Shown in pieces: positions 33,909 to 43,073 of a stretch of DNA of 64,000 bases. Numbering within the stretch: the stretch's first letter is position 1; each line of letters starts with the position of its first letter. Source of the stretch: Streptomyces sp. YIM 121038. GTDB taxonomy: Bacteria; Actinomycetota; Actinomycetes; Streptomycetales; Streptomycetaceae. Under the pieces are notes generated by a model. The model had not been told where the DNA came from. It ran no database searches and saw only the letters and a program-made list of their open reading frames with translations. Location of the stretch: NCBI RefSeq assembly GCF_006088715.1, contig NZ_CP030771.1:5599501-5663500 (forward strand). Reading direction: 5' to 3'. The translations under genes were made by a program, and so were the position numbers.

Positions 33909-35594
33909 ATGCACCCGCTCGAACCGGACGAGCCCACGGCCGTCGGGCCCTATCGGCTGCTCGGCCGGCTCGGCTCCGGCGGCATGGGCCGCGTCTACGT
34001 GGGCCGCAGCGCGGGCGGCCGCACGGTCGCCGTGAAGGTCGTGCATCCGCACTTCGCCCTCGACGAGGAGTTCCGCGCCCGCTTCCGCCGCGAGGTCGAA
34101 GCGGCCCGGCGGGTCGGCGGCCAGTGGACGGCCCCGGTCCTGGACGCCGACCCCGAGGCCGCGCTGCCCTGGGTCGCGACCGGATACGCGGCGGGCCCGT
34201 CCCTCACGGAGGCCGTACGGGACGCGGGCCCGCTGCCCGAGCACTCGGCGCGCGTCCTCGGCGCGGGCCTCGCGGAGGCGCTCGCGCACGTCCACGCCCT
34301 CGGCCTGGTCCACCGCGACGTGAAGCCCTCCAACGTCCTGCTGACCCTGGACGGCCCGCGTCTGATCGACTTCGGCATCGCCCGCGCGACGGACGGCACG
34401 GCCTCCCTCACGTCCACCGGCGTGTCCATCGGCTCGCCCGGCTACATGGCGCCGGAGCAGATCCTCGGCAAGGCCGCCACGGGCGCGGCGGACGTCTTCT
34501 CGCTCGGCGCCTCACTCGTGTACGCGGCGACGGGGGAGCCCCCCTTCGCGGGCGACACGTCGGCCGCGCTGCTCTACAAGGTCGTCCACGAGGAGCCCGA
34601 CCTTGGCGCGCTGGGCGGTGAGTTGCGGGACCTGGCCGCGGCCTGCCTGGCCAAGGACGCGGCGGCGCGGCCCGCCCCGGCCGAGGTCGCCCGCCGCCTC
34701 GCTCCCGAGGGGGCGGCCCCGCTGGTGGCCGCGGGGTGGCTGCCGGGGCCACTGGTGGAGCGCGTGAGCCGCAGCGCGGTCCGGCTGCTCGACCTGGAGG
34801 CGAAGGGGGACGGCGCCGGGGGCGCGGCGGCATCGGGGCCGGTGTCGTTCGCGGGACCCGCGGTGGGGGTGTTCGGGCCGCCCGACGCGTCGTACGGGGC
34901 GGGTGGGCCGGGGGCGGCGGTGCCACCGACTCCGCTTCCGCGGGGCGGCCCTGCCGACGCGCGGCCGTCCCCGGTGCCGCCCCCGCCCGCCGCGGCCCCG
35001 CCCGGCAAGGTCTCCCTCTCCGTCGCCGCGACGGCCGCGCCCGGGACGCCGGACGGCCGCGGGCGCAGGGTGAGTTGCACGGTGGCCCTCGCCGTGGCCG
35101 GGGCGCTCGCGGCGGTCCTTGTGGGGTCGGCGTTCCTCTTCGACGTGCTGCCCGGCTCCGGCGCGGGCGGCGACGGCGACGGCAGCGCCGGGAAGCGGCC
35201 GCCCGCCGCCACCGGAGGCGCCTCCGACTCCGACGGCCTCGTACCCAAGCGCTATCTGGGCAAGTGGCGCGGCAAGGCCTCCGCGCAGGACGGCCTCGTC
35301 GCCCTGGGCACCTTCGATGTGACGATCAGTCAGGTCACGAAGGCGGGGGAGCGGGTCGGCACGGTGACGCAGACGGACCTCATCGGCGGTACGTGCGTCG
35401 ACGTCCTCACGCTCACGTCGGCCACGGAGAAGCGGCTGGCCCTGAAGGCGGTCGGGGCGACGTCCAACGGCGGGGGCTGCTCGCAGGCCGCCCACACGGT
35501 GTGGCTGCGGCCCGTGGGCTCGGAGCTCCAGTACACCTCCGAGGATCCCAAGGCGGGTGATCCGGAGGCGCGGCTGCGGCGCGTCCGGGGCTGA
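33909..35594 (+). CDS. Transmembrane Ser/Thr protein kinase (PknB-like)
   Basis: 561-residue Hanks-type kinase. The Gly loop is LGSGGMGRVYVG, the ATP lysine is K43 (VAVKVV), the catalytic loop is H135-RD137-VKPSN, the Mg loop is D154-FG, and SPGYMAPEQ is the activation-segment end. A Pro/Ala-rich juxtamembrane linker (~290-385) leads to one membrane helix (~388-412) and an extracellular sensor domain (~435-561). That domain begins YLGKWRGKAS and has two Cys (GGTCVDV, GGGCSQA), so a disulfide is plausible. It converges with the FHA-containing EccC-like gene, a natural phosphothreonine reader (inference). Confidence 0.92.
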   Translation: MHPLEPDEPTAVGPYRLLGRLGSGGMGRVYVGRSAGGRTVAVKVVHPHFALDEEFRARFRREVEAARRVGGQWTAPVLDADPEAALPWVATGYAAGPSLTEAVRDAGPLPEHSARVLGAGLAEALAHVHALGLVHRDVKPSNVLLTLDGPRLIDFGIARATDGTASLTSTGVSIGSPGYMAPEQILGKAATGAADVFSLGASLVYAATGEPPFAGDTSAALLYKVVHEEPDLGALGGELRDLAAACLAKDAAARPAPAEVARRLAPEGAAPLVAAGWLPGPLVERVSRSAVRLLDLEAKGDGAGGAAASGPVSFAGPAVGVFGPPDASYGAGGPGAAVPPTPLPRGGPADARPSPVPPPPAAAPPGKVSLSVAATAAPGTPDGRGRRVSCTVALAVAGALAAVLVGSAFLFDVLPGSGAGGDGDGSAGKRPPAATGGASDSDGLVPKRYLGKWRGKASAQDGLVALGTFDVTISQVTKAGERVGTVTQTDLIGGTCVDVLTLTSATEKRLALKAVGATSNGGGCSQAAHTVWLRPVGSELQYTSEDPKAGDPEARLRRVRG

Positions 35595-35640
35595 CCCTCG
35601 CGGGTGCGCCCCGCTGTGCCCATGAGCGCGCTCCGCGCGC

Positions 35641-35752
35641 GGGCGCCCCTTCCCGATCAAGGGGGCTCCGCCCCCTTGGACCCCCGTTTGTCGGCGCTCC
35701 GCGCCTCGTCCTCAAACGCCGGACGGGCTGAAAACAGCCCTGTCCGGCGCCG
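35641..35752. repeat. Streptomyces interspersed repeat between convergent genes
   Basis: Contains CCCCTTCCCGATC, AAGGGGGC-TCC-GCCCCCTT, GGCGCTCCGCGCC and ACGCCGGACGGGCTG-AAAA-CAGCCCTGTCCGGCG. The last part is a stable hairpin (35717-35750) that could terminate both the kinase and the EccC-like transcripts. Confidence 0.75.
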
Positions 35753-35754
35753 CG

Positions 35755-38700
35755 TCAGAACGGAGTCGTCACCGTCGCCGGTTCGCCCGTGCCCAGGTGG
35801 AGGAGGCCCTTGCCGGGGGTGACGGGGCCGCCGACCATGCTCCGGGAGACGCGGACGCCGATGAGGTCCCCGCTGGACGAGTCCTGCGGGGAGAGCAGGA
35901 TGCCCCGCCGCCCCTTCTTCGCGTCGACCTGCCAACCGGAGAACCCGCTGCACACGTCCTCCTCGTCCCCGGCGAGCACGAGGGCGAGGCCCTCGTCGGC
36001 CCCTCGCTGGATGATCCGCTTGAACTGGCTCGCGGCGTCGCAGTCCTCCAGGATCTCGCCGTCGTCGACGAGGACGGCGATCGGCGACCGGGGGGTCGCC
36101 GAGTCGATGGCCTCCTCCAGGTCGTCCTCGTCGATGTCGTCGCCGGTGAAGACCTTCAGGACGCCCTCGGTGCCGTCGAGCCCGCGCAGCGGGGACTGGC
36201 GGGGCGCGGCGACGACGAGGCGTACGCCCTGCGCGAGGAAGGAGCGGGCGGCGTTCATCAGGACGGTGGAGCGGCCGGACTTGGCGGGGCCCGCGACGAC
36301 GAAGGCGGGCACGCCCTCGGCCAGATCGGGCCCGTGGCCCATGAGTTCGTCGCCGCCGACGCCGATCAGGGCCCACAGCTTCGAGCGCGAGGCCTCGGGG
36401 TCGCGCAGCTCCCAGGCCTCGTCGAAGGAGATCCGGCCGGGCAGCGTGTCGACGCGGAACGGGCGCAGCCGGCGCGGCACGTCGGCGTCGCGGACCGCGG
36501 CGGCCTCGCCGATGGCGGCGAGCGCGGCGGCCTGGCCCTGCCCGGTGGCGTCCTCGGAGAGCAGGGCGAACTGCGTCTCCGTACCGCTCTCGTTGCGGAA
36601 GGCGCGGCCCGGGGGGATCTCCTCGGGCACCTTGCGGGAGGGGATGCCGAGCAGGGAGAAGTCGGAGCGGTCGGCGAGCCGCAGGCCGTACTTGTCCTCG
36701 GTGAGGGAGGAGACGCGGCCGACGAGGAGCTGCCGGTCGCCGGTGACGACCAGGTGGATGCCCACGCTCGCGCCCTCCCGCAGCAGCGCGGTGACCTCGT
36801 CGGTCAGGCTGCCGTGGTCGATCTCGCCGAGCGTGGGCAGCCAGCCCTCCCAGCGGTCGAGGAGGACCACGAGGTGCGGCAGGCGCTCGTCGGCCGCGGC
36901 ACCGGACCGCTGCTCGCCGATGTCGGCGTAGCCCTTCTCGGCGAGGAGGTCCTGGCGGCGGCCGAGTTCGCCCTTGAGCCGGTTGACGAGGCGGACCACG
37001 CGCTCGGTCTGGTTGCGGCTGACGACGGCGCCGCAGTGCGGAAGCCGGGTCAGCGCGTTGAGCGCGCCGTTGCCGCAGTCGATGCCGTACAGGTGGACGT
37101 CGGCGCACGAGTGCGTGCGCGCGAGGGAGCCCGCGATCGTGCGGAGCACCTGGGAGCGGCCGCTGCGCGGGGCGCCACCGATCATCAGGTGCCCGAAGGT
37201 CGCGAAGTCCACGGCGACGGGGCGGCGCGCCTGGTCGGCGGGCAGGTCCTCGACGCCGTACGGAGCGGGCGGCAGCGCACCGGCGGGGGCGGGCGGCGAG
37301 ACGATGGCGTCGAGCAGCAGCATCTCGCCGAGGGCGGGCAGCCAGGGGCTGTGCTGGGCGGGGACGGCGAGGGCCGTGTTGGCCTCGCGGATCGCGTCGA
37401 CGAGGACCTTCAGGTCGGTGATCTCCTCGTCCTCGCGGGCCCGTGCCCTGGGCCGGGCGGCCGTGGCGCGCCCGAGGCCCGGCCAGGTGAGTTCGTCGGC
37501 CCAGGGCGCGAGCGCCTGCGGGTCCGCGGCTCCAGGGCGGCGGCCGCCGACGCGGCCGGACTGGAAGGGCACCAGGGACGCGTGGCCGAGGCGGACGTAG
37601 GCGCGGCCGGGCGTGTTCTTGGAGATGTGCCCGGCGTCGGGCGCGTCGATGACGTCCGACGACTCGCCGCCGTCGGTGACGCGCAGGGCGATGCGCAGAT
37701 TGGTGTTGGCGCGGATCTCGGGCGACACGACACCGCTCGGCCGCTGCGTGGCGAGGAGCAGGTGGATGCCGAGGGAGCGGCCCCGCTGGGCGATGTTGAC
37801 CAGGCCGGTGACGAAGTCGGGCAGGTCGCGGACCATGGAGGCGAACTCGTCGATGACGATGAGGAGCCGGGGCACCGGCGCGCGCGTGGGGTCGCGGCGC
37901 ACCAGGTCCTGATAGTCCTCGATGTCCTTGGCGTCGGCGTCGGCGAGGATGTGCTCGCGCCGCTTCAGCTCGGCGCCGAGCGACTCCAGGGCGCGTTCGA
38001 CGAGGTGCGCGTCGAGGTCGGTGACCATGCCGACGGTGTGCGGCAGCTGCACACAGTCCTTGAAGGCGGAGCCGCCCTTGTAGTCGACGAGGACGAACGT
38101 CATGTTCTCGGGCGTGTTGGCCACGGCGAGCGCGGCCACGATGGTCTGCAGGAGCTCCGACTTGCCGGATCCGGTGGTGCCCGCGATCAGGCCGTGCGGC
38201 CCGTCCTTGCGCAGGTCGATGCCGAACGGACCGTCGTACGACTCGCCGATGACGGCCGTCGTGGACTGTCCGCCGGACTGCCAGCGGGCGGTGATGGCCT
38301 CGCGGGACGGCGGCTCCAGCTGGAGCACGTCGAGCAGCCGGCTGGCGCCGGGCAGGGCCGAGTCCTCGGTCTCGCCGCTGATGTCGCGCAGCGGCGACAC
38401 GGCGCGCGCGAGGCGCAGGCACCAGGCGGGCGAGACGAAGTCGGGGCGTACGCCGAGCAGGCGCCGGGCGCCGGTCTGCTCGACGCGCAGCCGCAGCTCG
38501 TCGGCGGTGTCCGCCCGGCCGGCTTCCGCGTCGGCGGTGTGCCAGGCGTGGAAGGAGGGGAAGCCGCCGCCTGCCGGGGCGGTGGCGGGCCGGGGCGGAA
38601 TGCCGCCCGCCCCGGGCGCGGCCCCGGCCGCCGGGTCCGCGAGCTCCCGGGCCCTGGGCTCGGCCACGACGAAGGCCTGGCACTCGCCGGGCAGGAAGCG

Positions 38701-40344
38701 CTGCTCGGTGTCCAGGCAGAGCGCGTAGATGCCCACGGCCGGGCCGTCGCGCAGGATCCGGACGACGCCGGGCAGCGACCGGAGGCGTCGCGAGCCGTCC
38801 CAGACGACGACGATGTCCGGGTCGGTGAACCCGCCGGTCTGGCCCCGGGTCTCCTGCTTGACCTTCTCGCGCGCGTCGAGGACCTGCGTCAGCTCGCCGA
38901 CGCGGGCGCCGACGGTCTCGGCGTCCGTGCCGATCAGCACGTTGACGTCCTGGCCGCCGCCGGGGCGGGCGTGCGGCAGCCAGCGCAGCCAGTCCCAGGA
39001 CTCCCAGGCGGAGTTCTCCGTCAGGACGTAGAACTGCACGTCCATCGGGCTGTGCAGCGCGGCGGTCTGCGCCACCGCCCAGCGGCCGAGGGCCGCCGCC
39101 GAGTCGCCGGGCCCGGCCAGGCCGATGACGCCGAGCTGCTTCAGGCCGAGGGCCACCGGGGCGTCCTCGATGGTCCAGGTGACCTGGCGCTTGTGCTCGT
39201 CCTGCTCCGGGTCGTCGAGGACGACGTCGGACGGCAGCGTGCCGGTGCCGAAGCGCAGCAGCAGATGGTCGGCGTCGGTGCGGCGCCGCTCCCACAGGCG
39301 GGTGCGCGGGCCGGTGGCGAGGGTGAGGACGGCCGCCGGGTCGGGGGCCGCGTGGCGCCGGTCGAGCCGCTCGGCGACCAGGGCGTCCTGCGCGTCCTTC
39401 TCGATCCGCTCCTTGGTCTCCTTGTACTCCTTGACCTGCTTGGCGTGGGACTTGCGGCCGTGCTTCTTGTCCAGGAAGTAGTTGCCGAACAGCATGATCG
39501 GGCTCAGCCCGGCGATGATGAGGTAGTACCAGCGGTTGAAGATCATCGCCGCGATCACGGCGCCGACCAGCGGGAACAGGGCCATCAGCCACGGCAGCGG
39601 CCGGGCCTCGAAGTCGCGCGGCGGCGACGGCAGACGGAACGTGGTCTGCCGCTCGGGCGGACGCAGCCGCGGCGGCCGGTTGTAGTCGAGGCCCGCGCCG
39701 TCCTCGGACCACTTGAGGGCCGCGTCGGGCGGCGCGTACCGCACGAGCTCGAACAGGGTGTTCCCGGCGGCGAGCTGCGAGCCGAGGGGCCAGGCGCCGT
39801 CCTCGGCGCCGGTGAACTTCGCCCCGTCGAGGGTGACTTCACCTCCGCCCTCTTCGCCGCCGCGCACGACCAGTCGGCAGGTGCCGTCCGTGGCGACCGA
39901 CAACGTCAGGGCCCGAGCGGCGAGTTCGGGGTCGTCGACGCGGACGTACGCGGCCGGGCCGCTGCCGATGTCGTACCGGCCGATGCCGAGCCGGTGCACG
40001 GCGCCCGCGGCCGGGCCGCCCACCACGCGCAGCTCGACCAGGCCGGTCGGCTCGCCGGGCACGCAGCCCGCCGGGTCGTGGAGGCTGACCACGGCGCCCT
40101 CGCGCAGCGGCGAGGTGACGACCGTGGCGCCGGGGTCGACGGCGTACCCGTCGACGTAGAGCACCGGCGCGCCGTCGGGCGTCGGCTGGTGCGGGCCGAG
40201 GGGGATGACCTGGGCGCCGCTCCGGCCGGCCGTGCGGGCCAGTTCGGCGGCTATGTCCCGGACGGAGGAGTCGGGATCGGCGTCGAGCACGACGTCGGCG
40301 GAGCCGCCGCCGATCGGATCGACGACGGTCAGTGTCAGACGCAC
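35755..40344 (-). CDS. FHA-domain EccC-type FtsK/SpoIIIE ATPase (type VII secretion-like)
   Basis: 1529-residue membrane ATPase. The N-terminal ubiquitin-like/FHA-like region spans about 1-225 (VELRVVGGPAAGAVHRLGIGRYDIGS). Two membrane helices lie near 249-290 (LPWLMALFPLVGAV, YYLIIAGLSPIML). Three FtsK/SpoIIIE modules follow. D1 has a canonical Walker A (GTTGSGKSE, ~residue 720) and Walker B (LLIVIDEF). D2 (GGAPRSGRSQ, ~1056) and D3 (AGPAKSGRST, ~1351) are degenerate. This is the EccC/YukBA plan, the motor of type VII secretion. GTG 40344 follows GGGAGGA. No EccB/D/E genes are nearby. A divergent WXG100-like gene starts 365 bp away. Confidence 0.9.
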   Translation of the reverse strand: MRLTLTVVDPIGGGSADVVLDADPDSSVRDIAAELARTAGRSGAQVIPLGPHQPTPDGAPVLYVDGYAVDPGATVVTSPLREGAVVSLHDPAGCVPGEPTGLVELRVVGGPAAGAVHRLGIGRYDIGSGPAAYVRVDDPELAARALTLSVATDGTCRLVVRGGEEGGGEVTLDGAKFTGAEDGAWPLGSQLAAGNTLFELVRYAPPDAALKWSEDGAGLDYNRPPRLRPPERQTTFRLPSPPRDFEARPLPWLMALFPLVGAVIAAMIFNRWYYLIIAGLSPIMLFGNYFLDKKHGRKSHAKQVKEYKETKERIEKDAQDALVAERLDRRHAAPDPAAVLTLATGPRTRLWERRRTDADHLLLRFGTGTLPSDVVLDDPEQDEHKRQVTWTIEDAPVALGLKQLGVIGLAGPGDSAAALGRWAVAQTAALHSPMDVQFYVLTENSAWESWDWLRWLPHARPGGGQDVNVLIGTDAETVGARVGELTQVLDAREKVKQETRGQTGGFTDPDIVVVWDGSRRLRSLPGVVRILRDGPAVGIYALCLDTEQRFLPGECQAFVVAEPRARELADPAAGAAPGAGGIPPRPATAPAGGGFPSFHAWHTADAEAGRADTADELRLRVEQTGARRLLGVRPDFVSPAWCLRLARAVSPLRDISGETEDSALPGASRLLDVLQLEPPSREAITARWQSGGQSTTAVIGESYDGPFGIDLRKDGPHGLIAGTTGSGKSELLQTIVAALAVANTPENMTFVLVDYKGGSAFKDCVQLPHTVGMVTDLDAHLVERALESLGAELKRREHILADADAKDIEDYQDLVRRDPTRAPVPRLLIVIDEFASMVRDLPDFVTGLVNIAQRGRSLGIHLLLATQRPSGVVSPEIRANTNLRIALRVTDGGESSDVIDAPDAGHISKNTPGRAYVRLGHASLVPFQSGRVGGRRPGAADPQALAPWADELTWPGLGRATAARPRARAREDEEITDLKVLVDAIREANTALAVPAQHSPWLPALGEMLLLDAIVSPPAPAGALPPAPYGVEDLPADQARRPVAVDFATFGHLMIGGAPRSGRSQVLRTIAGSLARTHSCADVHLYGIDCGNGALNALTRLPHCGAVVSRNQTERVVRLVNRLKGELGRRQDLLAEKGYADIGEQRSGAAADERLPHLVVLLDRWEGWLPTLGEIDHGSLTDEVTALLREGASVGIHLVVTGDRQLLVGRVSSLTEDKYGLRLADRSDFSLLGIPSRKVPEEIPPGRAFRNESGTETQFALLSEDATGQGQAAALAAIGEAAAVRDADVPRRLRPFRVDTLPGRISFDEAWELRDPEASRSKLWALIGVGGDELMGHGPDLAEGVPAFVVAGPAKSGRSTVLMNAARSFLAQGVRLVVAAPRQSPLRGLDGTEGVLKVFTGDDIDEDDLEEAIDSATPRSPIAVLVDDGEILEDCDAASQFKRIIQRGADEGLALVLAGDEEDVCSGFSGWQVDAKKGRRGILLSPQDSSSGDLIGVRVSRSMVGGPVTPGKGLLHLGTGEPATVTTPF

Positions 40345-40708
40345 GCTCGTCCTCCCATGGCCCCCCGTGACCGCTTCCGGACCACGGCCCACAGTGGAAG
40401 CGACGATAACCGCTCACTCCCGGCCGGGGGCAACGGGCTGTCGGCGCACGCTTTCCACCGGCAACGCCCGGCAATCGCTGCACTTCCACCCCGGCACGCG
40501 CTCATAGCAGAGCTGTGACTCAACGGGGGTATTCCCTCCATGACCACACCCGTAAGCTGCTGGCGCACTGGCGGACGGGCGCACCGGGTGTGTTCGGGCG
40601 CAACCGCCGTGCCGACAGCGTGATTCGCGCCGTTTCAGGTGCGATTCGCACCAATCAGTGGAGCCACGGGGGCTGGCCCTGCGGCGCGTTGGATAGGGAG
40701 TGGGCTTC
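40345..40708. other. Divergent control region between EccC-like gene and WXG100-like gene
   Basis: No convincing gene. GC content is locally lower. A 15-bp perfect palindrome, GGTGCGA-T-TCGCACC, lies at 40638-40652, 56 bp before the WXG100-like ATG. The related half-site TGATTCGCGC sits at 40621-40630. GGGAG at 40696-40700 is the ribosome-binding site for the small gene. Confidence 0.5.
40638..40652. promoter_or_regulatory. 15-bp palindrome upstream of WXG100-like gene
   Basis: GGTGCGA and TCGCACC arms around a single T, perfectly symmetric. The position 56-70 bp upstream of the start fits an operator or activator site for the orphan type VII locus. Binding protein unknown. Confidence 0.5.
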
Positions 40709-41008
40709 ATGTCCAAGGACCTTGATGTCACATACCAGGACATGCGGGATGCGGCCAAGCATGTCGTCAAGGAGAAGGACAAGCTCAAGGAGAAGCTCGA
40801 CGGCCTCCGCAAGTACATCGCGAACCTCGTCGAGACGGGCTACGTCACCAAGAGCTCCTCGAAGGCGTTCGACGAGAACTTCGACGAGTTCGTGCGCGGC
40901 GCCAAGGACATGCTCGACGGCCTCGACGGCATGGGCGACTACCTGACGACCGCCGCGGACAAGTTCGAGCAGATCGACGACGAGCTGGGCAAGGCCGCGC
41001 GGGGCTGA
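40709..41008 (+). CDS. WXG100/EspC-like small helical protein
   Basis: 99-residue, almost entirely helical, acidic protein with no signal peptide. It is the size of WXG100/EspC family secretion substrates. Two helices flank TGYVTKSS, and the second helix carries FDENFDEFVRGAKDMLDGL followed by LTTAADKFEQIDDELGKA, the layout F..F..L...L..aa..(Y/F)xxxD seen in EspC-like proteins. The strict WXG is absent (TGY instead). ATG 40709 is 8 bp after GGGAG. It is divergent from the EccC-like motor and followed by an 18-bp perfect-stem terminator, so it is transcribed alone. A secreted partner or substrate role is inferred. Confidence 0.7.
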   Translation: MSKDLDVTYQDMRDAAKHVVKEKDKLKEKLDGLRKYIANLVETGYVTKSSSKAFDENFDEFVRGAKDMLDGLDGMGDYLTTAADKFEQIDDELGKAARG

Positions 41009-41052
41009 CCCCCGGACCCGGCGGCGGCAGCCGCGGCAGGGGTCGCAGCAGC

Positions 41053-41095
41053 AGGGGCGGGGGGAGGGGCAACTGCCCCTCCCCCCGCCCCTTTT
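41053..41095. terminator. Perfect 18-bp-stem terminator
   Basis: 18-base arms (41053-41070, 41075-41092) with no mismatch around AACT, beginning AGGGGCGGGGGG and followed by TTT. It lies between the WXG100-like gene and the convergent operon end at 41121 and should stop transcription strongly at least on the plus strand. Confidence 0.85.
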
Positions 41096-41120
41096 GCCCG
41101 CCCTGCCCGCCCTCTCGGCC

Positions 41121-41696
41121 TCAGACCCAGCGCAGCGATGCCGCGATCGCCTCGCACAGGCCGCCCAGGGAGCTTTCGACACCGCTCAGCGGTACGGAGA
41201 AGGCGAGCAGCAAATACCCTGCCTTTCCGGGCATGTTGACGTACAGGTCCAGGGTCGTCGCCGTCGTGACGCGGACCGTCTCGCCCGCGGGAAGCCGCGT
41301 CACGGACACCTTCGTGGCCGCGCCCCGGTGCTCGGTGACGCTCCGCGCCAGTTCCTGCGGGGTGACGTACAGCGCGCCGGACATCGGCAGCAGGGACACG
41401 AGCAGCGTGGCCGGGGTCGCGCCCGTGTCGCTGATCTCCGAGCGCAGGAACAGCTCGATGGCGCCCTGGGCCGCGCCGCTCTCCGCGGTGTTGCGCAGGG
41501 TGGCCCACAGCCCCCGCGCGGCCTCCGCGGACATGCCGCGCCGGGCCGCCTGCCGGTCGGCGAACGTCTTGAGCTGGGGCCGCCAGCGGTCGAGCGTGAG
41601 GTCGATGCGGAACCAGTCGCGGGGGACGAGCAGCCGGTAGTCCTCCGGCGGCACGTCGGCCCCGACGCGTTCCGTTCGCGGGTCCGCGCCGGTCAC
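41121..41696 (-). CDS. Conserved protein, PsbP/LpqN-like chaperone-type fold (copy 1)
   Basis: 191-residue protein without signal peptide or membrane helix. YRLLVPRDWFRIDLTLDR at the start, the central LPAGETVRV, and the end LDLYVNMPGKAGYLLLAFSVPLSGVESSLGGLCEAIAASLRWV follow the same order as two neighbouring proteins (genes at 41693 and 44854). The alternating-strand pattern with a final amphipathic helix resembles PsbP/Mog1/DUF1795-like folds, but that comparison is by eye. The GTG at 41696 overlaps the upstream stop (GTGA). Last gene of the first cassette operon. Confidence 0.7.
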   Translation of the reverse strand: MTGADPRTERVGADVPPEDYRLLVPRDWFRIDLTLDRWRPQLKTFADRQAARRGMSAEAARGLWATLRNTAESGAAQGAIELFLRSEISDTGATPATLLVSLLPMSGALYVTPQELARSVTEHRGAATKVSVTRLPAGETVRVTTATTLDLYVNMPGKAGYLLLAFSVPLSGVESSLGGLCEAIAASLRWV

Positions 41697-42430
41697 TCCG
41701 CGCTCTCCTCTCCGTCGGCTACGTCGGCTACGTCAGCTGCGTCGGCTATGTCGACGGGGCGGCCCTTGCTGTCCACCGGGTTCCCGGCGGCGTCGAAGAG
41801 CTGGAGGCTCCGGCAGACGCCCGCGAACATGCTGGAGAAGACGTCCCAGCCCTCCATCGTCGGCGTGGACATCTCCAGGACCACGGCGGTGCCGTTGGAC
41901 AGCGGCACCTGGACGTTGATGAAGGACGTCCAGAACGGCTCCTCCTCGCCGGACGGCGTGAGCGACCCGTCGACGGCGGCGGGCCGCGAGCCGATCCAGG
42001 ACACGCCCGGCCCGCACGGCAGGGACAGCTCCTCCACCTCGCCACGGCCGAGCGCGCGCAGCGCCCGCGCGATGCCCTCCACCGGGCTGAAGCGGGCCTC
42101 GTCCGGCAGGTCGGCGAGCGCGATGGACACGTTGGCCGTGCAGCGGACGTCGTCGACCTCGGTGACGACGAACCCGGCGTACTGCACCCCGGCGTCGACC
42201 AGTTCGTCGTACGTGGACCCGACCATCGCGGCCCACAGGTACTGCATCTCGGGCGTGGACCTGGGCTGGATCTCCCGGGCCAGGCCGATGAGCTCGTCGG
42301 CGAGCTCGTCGATGTCCTCGGCCTCCGTCGGGAGTTCGAAGAACCCTTCCGGCATGATCCACCGGACGTGGAACAGCTCGCCGTCGGCCGCGGTCGCGAC
42401 CCCGGTCGTCTCGGACACCACGGAACTCAT
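41693..42430 (-). CDS. Conserved protein, PsbP/LpqN-like fold (copy 2)
   Basis: 245-residue cytoplasmic-looking protein. HVRWIMPEGFFELPTE opens the domain, LSLPCGPGVSWIG sits in the middle, and VQVPLSNGTAVVLEMSTPTMEGWDVFSSMFAGVCRSLQLFD closes it. The same landmarks (P-x-G-F, LPCGP, STxxMxxWxxF) recur in the 220-residue protein at 44854, so the two are paralogues. The C-terminal tail is DIADAADVADVAD, encoded by four 9-bp tandem repeats (41714-41749). ATG 42430 overlaps the upstream gene by four bases. Function unknown; a dedicated chaperone for the cassette's WXG proteins is one option. Confidence 0.7.
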   Translation of the reverse strand: MSSVVSETTGVATAADGELFHVRWIMPEGFFELPTEAEDIDELADELIGLAREIQPRSTPEMQYLWAAMVGSTYDELVDAGVQYAGFVVTEVDDVRCTANVSIALADLPDEARFSPVEGIARALRALGRGEVEELSLPCGPGVSWIGSRPAAVDGSLTPSGEEEPFWTSFINVQVPLSNGTAVVLEMSTPTMEGWDVFSSMFAGVCRSLQLFDAAGNPVDSKGRPVDIADAADVADVADGEESAE

Positions 42431-43071
42431 CGGGGGCCTTTCCCATCGGGCGCGCCGGGCGGACCTCCGCGCCGGTCTGCGGGCATGTCCAGGTCGGCGG
42501 CGCCACCGTCGCCGTCGTCGGTGGCGGCTTCGGGGCGGTAGCGGGCCGCGAACGGATACGGGCCGTAGTGCGGGTACGCGTCCGGCAGCGGGGCCCCGCC
42601 GTCGCGGGCGAGGTGCGCGATCCTGCGGTACGCGGCCGCCCGCGCCCGCACCCGCTGGCGCGGTCGGCTGCCCCAGTGCCGGGTCAGCGTGACGGCGTAC
42701 AGGACGACGACGAGGACGCCGACCGCGCCGCACAGGCCGTAGTACAGGTACTGGTCCCGGCCCGGCTCCCAGTGCTGCGCGTAGGCGCCCCAGCCCGCGA
42801 ACAGCGCGAAGGCGACGAGCGCGGTCGGGACGCCGAGGCGCACTCCGGCCCGGTGCAGCGCCGCCTCGTCGAGGTGGCGGAGGCGCAGCAGCTCAAGGAC
42901 CGCCGCGTCGTCGAGGAAGTCGAACCGCAGCCGGTGTCCCTCGGCCTCGGCGGCCGCGCGCGCGGCGGGCACCGCGGCGAGCACGGCGCCCGGGACCAGC
43001 GACCGGACGAGGTCCCCCCGGGCCCGGTACTCGCCGGGCCCGGGGGGCCGATCGTCGAAGGGCGCGGACAC
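42427..43071 (-). CDS. Two-TM membrane protein of the first cassette
   Basis: 214-residue protein with two predicted helices (about residues 84-100 and 112-132: ALVAFALFAGWGAYA and YGLCGAVGVLVVVLYAVTL), a cytoplasmic N-terminal half rich in Ala/Arg/Leu, and a Pro/Gly-rich polar tail. The GTG at 43071 starts 2 bp after the upstream TAG, and the stop overlaps the next gene by four bases. I do not recognise a family. Its place between a WXG-like substrate candidate and the chaperone-like proteins suggests it is a membrane partner of the cassette. Confidence 0.65.
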   Translation of the reverse strand: MSAPFDDRPPGPGEYRARGDLVRSLVPGAVLAAVPAARAAAEAEGHRLRFDFLDDAAVLELLRLRHLDEAALHRAGVRLGVPTALVAFALFAGWGAYAQHWEPGRDQYLYYGLCGAVGVLVVVLYAVTLTRHWGSRPRQRVRARAAAYRRIAHLARDGGAPLPDAYPHYGPYPFAARYRPEAATDDGDGGAADLDMPADRRGGPPGAPDGKGPR

Positions 43072-43073
43072 GG

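Noticed and set aside
35797-40518. A 1573-codon open frame on the plus strand opposite the EccC-like gene
   Set aside because: It is the antisense shadow of a very GC-rich gene, has no domain signature, and its composition (Arg/Gly/Val/Glu-rich) is what complementary high-GC coding strands produce.
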